Assembly: GCF_026262505.1 (NCBI RefSeq) | Contig: NC_067203.1 | Coordinates: forward strand, 7,316,001 to 7,380,000 | DNA: 64,000 nucleotides | Origin: Trichomonas vaginalis G3 | Lineage: Eukaryota; Parabasalia; Trichomonadida; Trichomonadidae | Direction: 5' to 3' | Shown here: positions 32,449-42,393 of the stretch, piece by piece | How positions within the stretch are numbered: the first letter of the stretch is position 1 | Layout of the letters: every line of letters begins with the position of its first letter | Program-made: the position numbers and the translations under genes | Notes under the pieces: generated by a model | Database searches by the model: none | Told to the model about the DNA's origin: nothing | The model's input: only the letters and a program-made list of their open reading frames with translations

Positions 32449-32801
32449 ATCTGGGATAATTATTATTTAATAATTATCATCTGGATTTTTATTTTTCAGA
32501 TGATACGTAAACATCGGAATTTTATTCAATCATCATTTTTAATCAGAACTCTAATTTTAAGGGTCGAACATATGCATTGTTTATTGAGGCTCTTTTGAGT
32601 TGATATACTCAAACACATTCTGCCTCGTTCTATTTTCAAACATTATTTATAGAACAATATAGAGAAATCAGAGCTTTTCATTAGAATATATTAACAATAT
32701 TAATAATTTGATCACATCAAAAGCATCAATAAATAAAAGAAATTGTAGTTGGATTATAAATCAAAAATTTGAAAAAAAAAGTCAATCTAATAATTTTGAT
32801 T
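32449..32801. other. Convergent 3' spacer
   Basis: AT-rich 3' regions of the transporter and the glycosyltransferase gene; no further feature. Confidence 0.5.
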
Positions 32802-33824
32802 TTAGCAGCTTTTGCAATATCCTAAATAATCTTTGAAATCTCCTGGAGGTTGTGGACATATATCCTTTAATTTTTTAAATAAAGCACCATCCCAATGCGT
32901 TTGATGGAGTATTGCAACAGTTAGATCGCGTCTATTTATTCCTCTAACTGATCCTAATTCTTCTCCATGTTTAAGTTTTGCCCATGATAGATGTCTGACA
33001 TTATCATTCGAAATTTTAACAGGCACTCCGTATTTTTCAAACAATCCGCTGTATGTCCATCCAATTATGCATCCTTGATCAACTTTACCCATTCCAAATT
33101 GGAAGTTTCCTAAGTAAACACTGAAAAAATTCAATATAACATTCGCATCTCCTCCAAAATATCCGGCATTTATTACTTTTAGCGAATCAAGATCGTATCC
33201 TTCTAAAGGAGCACATTTATCTATCCATCCTTTGTTCAAATAGTCAATACTATGTCCTTCGTCAGCTAAATTTAATTGATTTTTTGGAAGATAGTCGTTG
33301 AATGGATCACCTTGGAAAATCGTATCAAAAAGGTCACAAACAATAACTCTGTTCAATTCATGGAGGTGCAATTTAATGAAATGATGAATTTGAATATAAG
33401 GATCTGACCAAAAATCATGTTCGCCTGTGAACGTTGGCTTATGATAGTTTATGAATTGCCCTCCACAATTAATTACGTAATTTCGCGTGTCATTAGTCAT
33501 ATTTGATAATAATTCATCTGTAACAAAAAATACAACGCTACAATTGCTTCCTGATTGACGTAAAGTTCGAATAAATATTACCATATTGTATGGTTTTGTA
33601 GTCGTGTATGAAATAACTAAGTCATTTTTATTGCTATTTGCTTTATTATTAGATGATGTAAATTTGCATTGGCTACATTTGGTAATATTCATATTGAAGT
33701 CAATTTTGTAGTCAGTTTGAAGGAGGTTTTCTAAATTTTGTAAAAATGGAAATAAACTTATTCCAGCTGTATAAACAATTTTATTTTCCAAAGAACAGCT
33801 TCTAATGCAGCTTCTTTCATGCAA
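32802..33824 (-). CDS. GT-A-like glycosyltransferase, N-terminus unresolved
   Basis: Open for 340 codons on the minus strand with no ATG until 33692; the frame begins at a TTG (33824). The middle carries RVIVCDLFDTIFQGDPF (about residues 163-179), the strand-then-acidic-motif pattern of GT-A glycosyltransferases that bind a metal and a nucleotide sugar. Downstream there are YFGGD, KVDQGCIIGW and HWDGALF, compatible with an acceptor site. The C-terminal tail is Cys-rich (GYCKSC). In the next frame, just upstream (33825-33890), a hydrophobic run KINALLFAVVVAFFAMAC would make a good signal anchor, so either a frameshift separated the anchor from the catalytic domain or translation starts at the Met at 33692. 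Role: probably secretory-pathway glycosylation; substrate unknown. Confidence 0.5.
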   Translation of the reverse strand: MHERSCIRSCSLENKIVYTAGISLFPFLQNLENLLQTDYKIDFNMNITKCSQCKFTSSNNKANSNKNDLVISYTTTKPYNMVIFIRTLRQSGSNCSVVFFVTDELLSNMTNDTRNYVINCGGQFINYHKPTFTGEHDFWSDPYIQIHHFIKLHLHELNRVIVCDLFDTIFQGDPFNDYLPKNQLNLADEGHSIDYLNKGWIDKCAPLEGYDLDSLKVINAGYFGGDANVILNFFSVYLGNFQFGMGKVDQGCIIGWTYSGLFEKYGVPVKISNDNVRHLSWAKLKHGEELGSVRGINRRDLTVAILHQTHWDGALFKKLKDICPQPPGDFKDYLGYCKSC

Positions 33825-34032
33825 GCCATTGCAAAAAAAGCAACGACAACTGCAAAAAGTAAAGCGTTGATTTTGAATGAAAAAAAAGATGAAATTTCAC
33901 ACCTTTCCTCAGTTTCACTGTGTGTAAAATTATCAAGGGATTATGATTTCATACCTTTTTATCGATTAAGATTTGAATCTAAAATAATCGGTTTTCAGAG
34001 AATTTTATATTTATTGAAAAATTTTTTTCTAA

Positions 34033-34038
34033 TCACTT
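34033..34038 (+). promoter_or_regulatory. Initiator abutting the GSAP-like start codon
   Basis: TCACTT immediately precedes the ATG at 34039, giving a predicted 5' UTR of about four bases, at the short end of what Trichomonas uses. Confidence 0.55.
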
Positions 34039-36018
34039 ATGCTTCAATATACCTCAGCATTTAATCCACAAAGATTAAAGGAGGAGAAGCAAGCTAGAGT
34101 GAGAATTTTAGATTCTTCAATTGATGGGAAGCTTCTCGTTCAAATTAACACTCCAAAACAAACATCCATCGAATTAGTGAGTGAAGATGGATCTAGCATG
34201 ACTGCTGTCTCATTCAATAAGTTCGCAGACTTCGTAACCGCAAATTTATCAAGAGATAATGAACTTTTAATTCTTGTTGAGAGAATTCCATCACCAAAAG
34301 GATTTTGCTTCTCATCAAAGATCATGCATATATTTGGAAGTCAAGTTTCTAAGGAAATTATCTCTGAACACCCTATTTCTGGAAAATTTATTGACATAAA
34401 TCCAGCAAAAGGTTATCAAATGCTACATATTATGGGTACGAAACTTACTCATCTAAACGTAATACTTACGAAAACGTCAATAGAATGCAAAGTTATCAGA
34501 GGAGGTTTGAATATTCCATCATTAATTGCTTATCATTACTTTAGAGACTCTGCAACACTCGCTGCTGTATTTGTCGACGACAAAATATACAAATTTGCAC
34601 ACTTTCATATTACAGAAGACGGTGTAAAATCCAAACCACCAATTCCGATTACCGTTAGCGAGAAATCGATGCTTCCACCTGAACTTGCACTCAACGCAAC
34701 ATCTCAACTACATTTACCAGTTTTTCGAACGCAATTACGCAGATTTTTCTTCGAAAAATGCAATCGACAAGTTTTTATCATCCAGCAACTATTTGATCGC
34801 AACGATTCAGCTCTTTCCTTCAGTATCATCTCATTTCCCATACATTTTTCACAAATTATTTCAATTCCAGGCGTTTCTCCAGATCATCCGATTTGTTCGC
34901 TTCATTTTTCGAATATGCTCATTATATACGCGCCCAATTTATTCATATGTGTTGTAGATATGAGTTGTACACCTCCAATCATCTCTCTTATGCCAAGTTC
35001 CTTATGTAATAGTATTTGCAGTACAATTGCCTCGAATATACCAATTACGAACTCTATTGTCGATTTAGATACAAACGAAATATACAAAGTATCGATAGAT
35101 ACCTCCAATATCCATTTATACGAAAGATCATTTGATAGATTTACTTTGCCAACGATTTCCGTTATATTGGCACGTCAACTTGATAGTAAAACCATCTGTT
35201 CCATCATGAAATCGCTTCTTAAGTTCAAAGATAAGACATCAATCCTTACATTTATTCATTCTTTCTTAAAAGACTTTTGTGGACCAGATTCTCGATCAAG
35301 AAGAAGTCACCAGCTTCCAACTAATGTCCACAAAGTCTCCTCTCTCCAAACAATTAAAGAGATACAGCCAGAAAGATCAAATTCGCAAGGAATTTCGTAT
35401 TCTCGCAAAAAAGTGCCACAAACATTTTTGCCAACGATTGAATCCATTGAAAAAGAGTTTCCTTCACCAGGAACAGTTACCAGGTCTGTCATGTTCAAGC
35501 GTATTTTCCAACAGATTGCCAGCGAATCTAAAGAGAAATCTCCAGAAGTTTTGGCCGAGAAAGCGATGAAATTCATCAGAAGACAAAATGAAGCATCAAT
35601 TTGTTTGCGACAATCATTAGATCTTCTTTCCGAGGATGAAACAATTGATAAAGCAGACATTGTTGCAATCAAAATAGCGATTGCTTCTGAAATTGTTTTC
35701 GAAAGTTTGCCATCAATTGCATGTTTGACAGAAGAAATCGCTTTGGAAGCCGATAACTACTGTTCTAAACCAGTTAAATACGCGTTATCTGCTTACGGAA
35801 TTACCGGAAGAATATTCCCACAGAAAGAGGCTGTTCACTGGAAAAAAAGAATTCCACAGTATATATTCGATACTTCTGTTGTTGGAACTTCTTCAACTTC
35901 TGATTCAAGTTGGAGTTCTTCAATCATTTCTTCTCATTTCATGATTAGATCGCAATCTAAAAGAATTGGATCTATTCCTCATAATTTCATGCCAATGTCA
36001 ACTCCTGCATTCACTTAG
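34039..36018 (+). CDS. GSAP (Pigeon)-like protein
   Basis: 659 residues, begins MLQYTSAFNPQRLKEEKQAR. The N-terminal two-thirds look like a beta-propeller of short strands (for example DGKLLVQINTPKQTSIELV), followed from about residue 380 by a helical, basic region. The block NLFICVVDMSCTPPIISLM followed by NSIVDLDTNEIYKVSIDTS lines up in layout with animal gamma-secretase-activating protein (a propeller strand with a hydrophobic-FH-hydrophobic core, then a 'stored product' strand LVLDCCSGKLYRA). This is resemblance from memory, not an alignment. The animal protein modulates presenilin processing; the C-terminal part known for that activity is not clearly matched. Start supported by the adjacent Inr. 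Divergent from the glycosyltransferase gene. Confidence 0.4.
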   Translation: MLQYTSAFNPQRLKEEKQARVRILDSSIDGKLLVQINTPKQTSIELVSEDGSSMTAVSFNKFADFVTANLSRDNELLILVERIPSPKGFCFSSKIMHIFGSQVSKEIISEHPISGKFIDINPAKGYQMLHIMGTKLTHLNVILTKTSIECKVIRGGLNIPSLIAYHYFRDSATLAAVFVDDKIYKFAHFHITEDGVKSKPPIPITVSEKSMLPPELALNATSQLHLPVFRTQLRRFFFEKCNRQVFIIQQLFDRNDSALSFSIISFPIHFSQIISIPGVSPDHPICSLHFSNMLIIYAPNLFICVVDMSCTPPIISLMPSSLCNSICSTIASNIPITNSIVDLDTNEIYKVSIDTSNIHLYERSFDRFTLPTISVILARQLDSKTICSIMKSLLKFKDKTSILTFIHSFLKDFCGPDSRSRRSHQLPTNVHKVSSLQTIKEIQPERSNSQGISYSRKKVPQTFLPTIESIEKEFPSPGTVTRSVMFKRIFQQIASESKEKSPEVLAEKAMKFIRRQNEASICLRQSLDLLSEDETIDKADIVAIKIAIASEIVFESLPSIACLTEEIALEADNYCSKPVKYALSAYGITGRIFPQKEAVHWKKRIPQYIFDTSVVGTSSTSDSSWSSSIISSHFMIRSQSKRIGSIPHNFMPMSTPAFT

Positions 36019-36737
36019 AATGAGTTAATTTGATTTTATCATCAAATTTAGTTTATATTATTTATTTTGTTGTTTTATATATATCATGATATATAATAAA
36101 AAATAATTAAGTTCTGTTTATTGTTATATTACTGACTTTTTTAAAAGGATACTCTCACCATGTCAGATTTTTTGTGCATGTAAAACTTTTGATATACTTA
36201 AATCTATAATCATGATTTTTAATAAGCTTAGGGTTGTTAGATTCCCGACGATAGGTGTCTTGGAAGATTTGCCTGGTGTCATCATAGTGTCTTTAAATCA
36301 AAAATTTTATTTTGGAGTTAGTTTTATTGATTTTTCAATAAAAAACATTTCTAAAACAAGAAAATAAAACGATAAAATATTTATATTTTATATAAGGATC
36401 TTATATATTTAAAATAAATATCATTTTATTTTTTTCATTGGTGTCTGTCAAACCATAATACACTATTCAAAAATTCAATGTGTCTTGCGGTTTCAAAAGA
36501 CACCTTCAAATTGAACGATAGCACAGACACTATTGAATTTTACCCATTTTATTTAGTTTTTACCCTTTTTATTTTTAAGAATTAATGACTGAAACAGCCG
36601 TTTTGCTATGACCTCAATCACTTTTATTTATTATTTTAAATATTATTTAATTTTATTATTTGAATATGCCAACTTATATTTGAGAAGCTCAATTTGAGAC
36701 CACTTAATACATTGAAATATCATAAATATAAAAAAAA
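36019..36737. other. Spacer between host genes and the element
   Basis: AT-rich host-like sequence; nothing recognised. It ends at an A-run beyond which base composition changes abruptly. Confidence 0.5.
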
Positions 36738-37066
36738 AGGTAGTGGGGCTTCCAGGCGCGTTGCGCCCTCTAGCCCATAAGAAATTTTTCCCAAGACCCA
36801 AGAGGAGGACCGAACCCCAGCCGACCAGCCGTTGACTTTTTTGTAGAGCACTCAAAATAGTATAACTTTGTCCGGACAAGTAAGGGTCTATCGTCGCTAC
36901 AGGAAAAGTTACAGGCGTTCCAAGGAAGTATACTTTGAGAAGCCTTTTTCCCCTTATAGAATGAGATAGGACGGTTATTTTACAAAACTGACAACACTTT
37001 GACCGAGTAGTTTTTGTGCTGAACAAAAAGTGTCATATAAACATCTGTCAAAAACCGTTTTTTACT
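36738..37066. repeat. Left terminal region of the element (probable TIR)
   Basis: GC-rich sequence starting GGTAGTGGGGCTTCC, with a small hairpin GGCGCGTTGCGCC near 36757-36769, sharply different from the host spacer. It precedes the first element gene by about 330 bases. The partner repeat would lie beyond 64000, so terminal-repeat status is inference. Confidence 0.5.
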
Positions 37067-37072
37067 TCACTT
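37067..37072 (+). promoter_or_regulatory. Initiator-like motif of the first element gene
   Basis: TCACTT seven bases from A+1 to the ATG at 37076. It matches the host Inr, so at least this element gene could use host core-promoter recognition. Confidence 0.5.
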
Positions 37073-37075
37073 AAA

Positions 37076-39586
37076 ATGCCACGTAAGCTACGTAAGAATA
37101 TACGTAAGAGGAAGGGAGCATTGAAACATCCAATAGTAAAACTGACACCACAACAACAGTTGCAACAACAAATGATGAATGACCTCACTATGTTGCAACA
37201 AATGTCAAGCAACCCTATGCTTTTAAACCGAGTTATTGGTGCACAGAGTGGAGGTTTAAGAGCGGCACTTTTAGCGAAAATGGCAGGCTATGGTGGAGCT
37301 GCAGACGGAACAGCTTATAACCCTCAAAGTCAAATGAATTTGAGTTCACTCAAAAATCAAATAACAGATGTCAAAAAGTCAAACATAGACATACAGAAAC
37401 AAATAAGTGAAAACGAAAAGAAACTAGAATATGACAGACACACAAAGAAACTCAATGAGTTAAACGTAGAGAAAAAGAAGAAAGAAGAACAACTGAAAGA
37501 ACTAAGTACAGAGGAATATGCGAAAAAAGTGTCAGAAAAAGCAGCAGAAGTAGCAAAAATGGAACAAGATGTTATAAATTTGAAAACCCATACTACTCAA
37601 TATAAAGTACTGAAAGATGAAGAGATAAAACAAAAAGCCATGAAGACATATATGGATAGCGATGAGTATAAAAAAGAAGTTGAAGCAAATGTAAAGGCAG
37701 AAAAACTTTTACAGTTGCAAAACCAAACCGTACAGTATGAAAACTTAGCACAAGAAAGTAAAAATAACGACGCAGCCATGCAAAAGGCAATGAAAAGCGC
37801 AGATATTATAAAAGCTAATAATGACTGGTTAGATGCCCAAGCCAACGCTAAAGCAGCCCAACTTATAGGGTCAATAAGGACAAAAATACAAGCGGATGAA
37901 GACAGTTCAAATGAAGCTTTAATGAATGCTGACTTTAAGAATGCCTTCGAAGCTCTTCATAGTAAGGTGAAACTAGTGAACGACTTCTCATCTGGAAAGA
38001 AACTGAAGTCTGAAGGTTTCGACAAAGAGTTAAGAGAAGTAGCACAAAATATGACGAAAATAACAGATGCAGCAACGAGACAGGCAGTTCAAAGTGCCTA
38101 TGACGCCGTTAGAGCAGCTGTTGTGGAAAGTCAAGAAAAAGAGTTACAACAGACCAAAACAGACCTAGTAAATGCTTTCTTAAAAACGAAAAGTCAGGTA
38201 GGACATTATGCTGCAGATGGAACATATGTGCCAGCTGGTGGAACTTATATACCACCAAACCCTCCAAGAGAAGCACCTGCACCAGGACTACCTAAAACAT
38301 TTACATCGTCACATGGACACAGACACAGGCATGCACCAAAACCAACACAACAACCAACAGTTCAAAATCCAGCACCACAACAACAACCAAAACCAACAGT
38401 TCAAAATCCAGCACCACAACAACAACCAACACAGCAACCAACAGTTCAAAATCCAGCACCACAACAACAACCAACACAGCAACCAACAGTTCAAAACCCT
38501 GCACAACAACAACCACAAACAGAGCAAGGACATAAAAGAAGTAGAGAAAAAGGAAACCAAGAATTCTTAAAAATGCTTAAGGAAGATTATGGTTACCCAG
38601 ATACTCTTGACTTTAGTGACAGATATAAAGAAGCTATTAGAAAGTTCAAGGAAGGAAATACTGACCCGAACCTATTTAGCTTTATGGCTCAGCATCAAAT
38701 CGGATATAATCTCAAACCTGGAAAATACAAGCTCGCTAAGGGATATGATTTAATAGCATATCATCCAAATGACATGAATGAATTTACTCCGAGATATTTG
38801 ATGTCAGAGCTAAATGATAATTCAACTCTCTTCATGAAACGCGTAAAAAATAGAGACGGAACGAAAGAAGAAATGTTTATGAGTCCGGATGACTTAGATA
38901 GGGAACTTGTTAAAAACGGTCTCGGAATATATGAAATGCCACCAGATGAGGTACAAGAAACTCAACAGGAAGAAGTTCAGATACAACCAGACATGGAAGA
39001 AATAGTTCAGCAACAACAACTAGAAGAGCCTGAAGGAAACAAACAAGTCCCTCCTTTGGAAACTAACTTCACAGAACTAGATGAAGATTTGGAACAGCCG
39101 AAAAATCTTGACCCTCAACAAGAGTATGAGGTGAATATGGAATCTTTCCAAGAGTCTAAGAAAAATTCGGCTGACATAGTAGAAGAATATCGAAAAATGT
39201 TCACCGACATACAAAAGACTCCAACATCAGATGAAAATATTCAGCATAGAATGGAAGTACTGAAAGAAAATGTACGCAAATACAATAATCCTTTTTACTT
39301 ACGACCATATAACGTTCAATCTTTGGCTGAACTCGGTGAAAATAAAAGGTTAAATTTCAACAAAACATATAGAAATGAAACATTGTTTAAAGTTCATTCA
39401 GAACCTAACCAATATGGAAACAAACCTACTTTTGTTTCTGCAGACTATGGAACTACAATGAGATGGGGTCATAAAGCTAATCCGGATAGGTGGTTCATAA
39501 ACTTACAACCTCAATTCCAAGAAGTTGTAGACGCAATGGAAGTGAATGGTGAACCAGATATAACGGTATTTTCAGCGCGGCTTTAA
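37076..39586 (+). CDS. Long coiled-coil, Gln/Pro-rich element protein (836 residues)
   Basis: Starts MPRKLRKNIRKRKG, a strongly basic N-terminus. Residues about 90-320 are Lys/Glu/Gln-rich and heptad-like (KKLEYDRHTKKLNELNVEKK), i.e. a long coiled coil. Residues about 420-480 are a repeat of PTVQNPAPQQQ units. The C-terminal 350 residues are mixed and globular-looking, ending DITVFSARL. No enzyme motif is visible. Its position, first from the left end and directly before the capsid region, and its basic N-terminus fit an internal virion or DNA-condensing protein, but I do not recognise the family. The start is chosen at the ATG with an adjacent initiator rather than an upstream CTG. Confidence 0.6.
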   Translation: MPRKLRKNIRKRKGALKHPIVKLTPQQQLQQQMMNDLTMLQQMSSNPMLLNRVIGAQSGGLRAALLAKMAGYGGAADGTAYNPQSQMNLSSLKNQITDVKKSNIDIQKQISENEKKLEYDRHTKKLNELNVEKKKKEEQLKELSTEEYAKKVSEKAAEVAKMEQDVINLKTHTTQYKVLKDEEIKQKAMKTYMDSDEYKKEVEANVKAEKLLQLQNQTVQYENLAQESKNNDAAMQKAMKSADIIKANNDWLDAQANAKAAQLIGSIRTKIQADEDSSNEALMNADFKNAFEALHSKVKLVNDFSSGKKLKSEGFDKELREVAQNMTKITDAATRQAVQSAYDAVRAAVVESQEKELQQTKTDLVNAFLKTKSQVGHYAADGTYVPAGGTYIPPNPPREAPAPGLPKTFTSSHGHRHRHAPKPTQQPTVQNPAPQQQPKPTVQNPAPQQQPTQQPTVQNPAPQQQPTQQPTVQNPAQQQPQTEQGHKRSREKGNQEFLKMLKEDYGYPDTLDFSDRYKEAIRKFKEGNTDPNLFSFMAQHQIGYNLKPGKYKLAKGYDLIAYHPNDMNEFTPRYLMSELNDNSTLFMKRVKNRDGTKEEMFMSPDDLDRELVKNGLGIYEMPPDEVQETQQEEVQIQPDMEEIVQQQQLEEPEGNKQVPPLETNFTELDEDLEQPKNLDPQQEYEVNMESFQESKKNSADIVEEYRKMFTDIQKTPTSDENIQHRMEVLKENVRKYNNPFYLRPYNVQSLAELGENKRLNFNKTYRNETLFKVHSEPNQYGNKPTFVSADYGTTMRWGHKANPDRWFINLQPQFQEVVDAMEVNGEPDITVFSARL
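38340..38515 (+). repeat. In-gene tandem repeat coding PTVQNPAPQQQ units
   Basis: About three and a half units of 42-54 bases (CAACCAACAGTTCAAAATCC core) inside the coiled-coil gene. It generates the Gln/Pro linker and misleading Gln/His-rich and Val/Leu-rich frames on other phases. Confidence 0.8.
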
Positions 39587-40457
39587 TGCCATTGAAAGAT
39601 ATGAAAGATGCAGATATTTTGGACCAGTATGAAATGAACATGGCTGAGGGAAATATAACACCTGACGTTCTAGAACATTTTCTCAAAGAACTACACAGAA
39701 CCATAGAGATGGTATATTTGGTGAAGAGTTTAGAAAGAAAGTTAGGGAGAGAGAAGGAAGAGAACCTATTGTACATGACCTTGCAAACGAAAGTTTGCAA
39801 AATGTCATAAAAACTTACTTTGCAGACAATGAACCGAGAAGGGATGAATATTTAAGAAAACTCAAATGGACAGTACCAAATGAAATGTTAGTATTGAAAA
39901 ACATGTTCCTTGACAAAATAAAACCAACTACAGAAATAAATGAGGCAAGACTGAAACGTTGGGTAAAAGCTTTCCCATTCACAAAAGATATTATTGGTTA
40001 CATGGAAAGAAAACCAGAATGGCTACAAAAACATATATTTGGAAACGAGCTTATTCCATATGGACAAGCTCTGTTTGAAGAGCTTGAACCGGAAACTCAG
40101 GAAAGAGTCATGCAAACAATACGCGAAGACTCAAATACAAACTATGACAAAATCTTTCTAGGATATAGGTTACCTGAGATGGGCGACCAGAGCCCAAAGG
40201 CAAAAAGGACATGGGAAATTAACAACATACTAGGTGAACATGAGGCAAAGATGCTACAACTTGAAGCAGAGGGCAAGTTACCAAAAGCGACACCAAAGAA
40301 GAAGAGAAGAGTAGAACAAAGTGAAAGTAGTGAAGAAGTAACTTCATCTAGTGAAAGTAGTGGCAATGAAGGAAAAAGAAGAGTTAAAGATTCAGTTAAA
40401 AACTCAGTCAGGAAGAAAGTAAAGCTTGGTCCGAGTGGGTTCTATTATGACATATAA
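39586..40457 (+). pseudogene. Element protein region with SV40-like NLS and Ser/acidic tract (in pieces)
   Basis: Coding-type sequence between the coiled-coil protein and the capsid region. The downstream frame (220 residues) is helical and charged, and carries PKKKRRV at about residues 167-173. It is followed by SESSEEVTSSSESSGNE (casein-kinase-2-like sites) and a second basic cluster, ending SGFYYDI. The NLS/CK2-site arrangement is a known nuclear-import signature in DNA-virus proteins. Family not recognised; a capsid-associated or DNA-binding role is inference from position and charge. Confidence 0.5.
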
Positions 40458-40489
40458 ATCCAACTATTCTATATTTTTACCCATATGAG

Positions 40490-42100
40490 ATGTACGCCGC
40501 TCAGAATATAACGCCAACAGTTTTGGATGCCATGAACGGAAATGTTTCCGAATGGTATAACGAATGCGACAATGCCATTAGAAGGTCAGAAATAGTTCCT
40601 GGAACTTACGAATATACAACTGCTGTTTCTTATGGAAACGTAGGTGAGTTTGGAGAAGGTTCTTCAACAACAGTAGATATTGCTTGCGACAGGTTTCATA
40701 TTATTTCTATTGACAACTCATTCTTATACGTGGAACAAGACATTGAAATAAAACCTTCTGACAAGTTGTCTGACAAGAAAGGTTGCAATGGAATTTTCTA
40801 TGTCGGATACCAATATGCTCCAGAAGTTTTCATGGGATATAAGATATATTCTAACTCTGACTTAGTTCAAACAGTAACATGGGCAAACTATGAATGGTTC
40901 GCTTTGAGAAACTCAGTACAACCACAAGCTAGAGAACAAACAGACCAGTATGCAACTATTGAGAAAATAAGAAGACTTGACCCTAACGTTCCAGGAGTTT
41001 ATGTTAACCTTTCTGGACAAACTGCAGCAGCAGTAACCAAAGTAAAACTGAAACTTAGAGTTCCTTTGTCATCTTTCCTCATCTTCAGGTTTTTAAGATA
41101 CTTACCAAACTGGGCAGGAAAAATTTCTATTGAACTTACTCCAAGCAAAAATAACTTAGTCATTGCACCAACACAAGACCCATTCACTATTACAGACGTA
41201 AAGGGAACAAATCAAACGTCATTCGCCGAATTTTGCAAAGACAAAGTTGACTTAGACTTTGGTTTCTCAAACTTCAACAATGAAGTAAACTATTATTTCA
41301 ATGCTGCTGGAACTGCTTGGGACCCAGTTAAGTTCACATGCGAAAAGTTTGAATGCAAGAGAATAGAAAGCAGACTTGCAGTCTATATGTTGGACCCAGA
41401 TATTTCAAATGCTTTAGCTGCCAAATATATTGCAGTTCCACTTATGTTCCCTATACACCAAATATCTGTCAAAGACTTTGCAGGTGAAGTTGGAAACAAA
41501 ATCCAGGAGCCGCAGGTGCAAGAACAGATATTGCTTTAACAACTGCAATGAAACATGCAGATACTATGTTTGTACTGTTCAGACGAACTATAAATGACTA
41601 TTCTTGTTTCTACAACCCTGGTATTAAAATATCATATAAACATAGATGGCAAATATTATCCAAGAGAAGAATATTCTACAGTTGAGGATATGAGGTCATA
41701 CAACTTGACATTAGATGCTATGAACTTTAACAACAACTTCACAACAACTATTAACCCTGAAATGCAAAATTCTATTATGCCATATGTGAAAGTATGGACT
41801 CATACAGGAGGTCAAAAAACTCAATATACAAATGGAGACCGTTCAAACTTTTGGCTTGGCATTCCATTTGCTGACTCAGAAGACTTTATGAGTGGTATTT
41901 CAACTGTTGGTACAGTTCAAATACAATATACTGGTGACAGAGACGGTCCAGATGAATTGAGAGCAAAGAAGTTTACAAAACCAATAGCACTTTTCACGGA
42001 AGATGCTCTTTTGAAGATTCGTTCGATGAAACCTGCTGGGGCTCCTCAGATTGGCATAACGACAGCTTCCATCGAGCAGATTTTGGCAGCAGGTCAGTAA
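40490..42100 (+). pseudogene. Major capsid protein region (double-jelly-roll type), broken
   Basis: Long beta-rich coding region of the size expected for a Polinton major capsid protein. It begins MYAAQNITPTVLDAMNGNV. Hydrophobic-beta segments such as VPLSSFLIFRFLRYLP and ISIELTPSKNN, and later THTGGQKTQYTNG and SNFWLGIPFADS, are the alternating strands and loops typical of a DJR coat. Position after internal virion proteins and upstream of the ATPase fits a structural module. Assignment rests on length, beta pattern and context; no alignment was run. Alternative: another jelly-roll virion protein. Confidence 0.55.
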
Positions 42101-42320
42101 GTTGTTCTTGAACTGACTTCTCTCCGTCAAATATTGACAGTACGCCAGTTTTGACATAATATTGTATTATAAACTTTCCTTTAGTAATATCTGTAAGTTT
42201 TGAAGTTATATTTTTGTCTGCTTCAAGAACTTTCACCATCTCGGTTATACCAACTTTCTTTGCTTTATGAAAATATTTAGGTTCAGCAAAGACTGCTATT
42301 CTATAACATTTTCCATTGTT
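41994..42320 (-). pseudogene. Coding remnant opposite the capsid 3' end
   Basis: On the minus strand the stretch reads as ordinary protein (for example ITSKLTDITKGKFIIQYYV and GKCYRIAVFAEPKYFHKA) with codon use like neighbouring element genes. It partly underlies the capsid 3' end, so only the part right of 42100 is unambiguous. Family not recognised. Confidence 0.35.
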
Positions 42321-42393
42321 TGTGAGTATAAACTTTGTTCTGCTTCAATTCAATAAGATATCCGAATACATCCATCTTTTTATTCTAAGTAAA

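Noticed and set aside
36738-36870. tRNA or structured RNA in the GC-rich block
   Set aside because: No cloverleaf, T-loop or anticodon arm could be drawn; the block fits a transposon terminus better.
36643-37026. Minus-strand 127-codon frame over the element's left end
   Set aside because: It runs across the host/terminus border and has no initiator; more likely a chance frame in terminal DNA.
38208-38570. Gln/His-rich and Val/Leu-rich frames across the PTVQNPAPQQQ repeat
   Set aside because: By-products of a low-complexity repeat in other frames of the coiled-coil gene.
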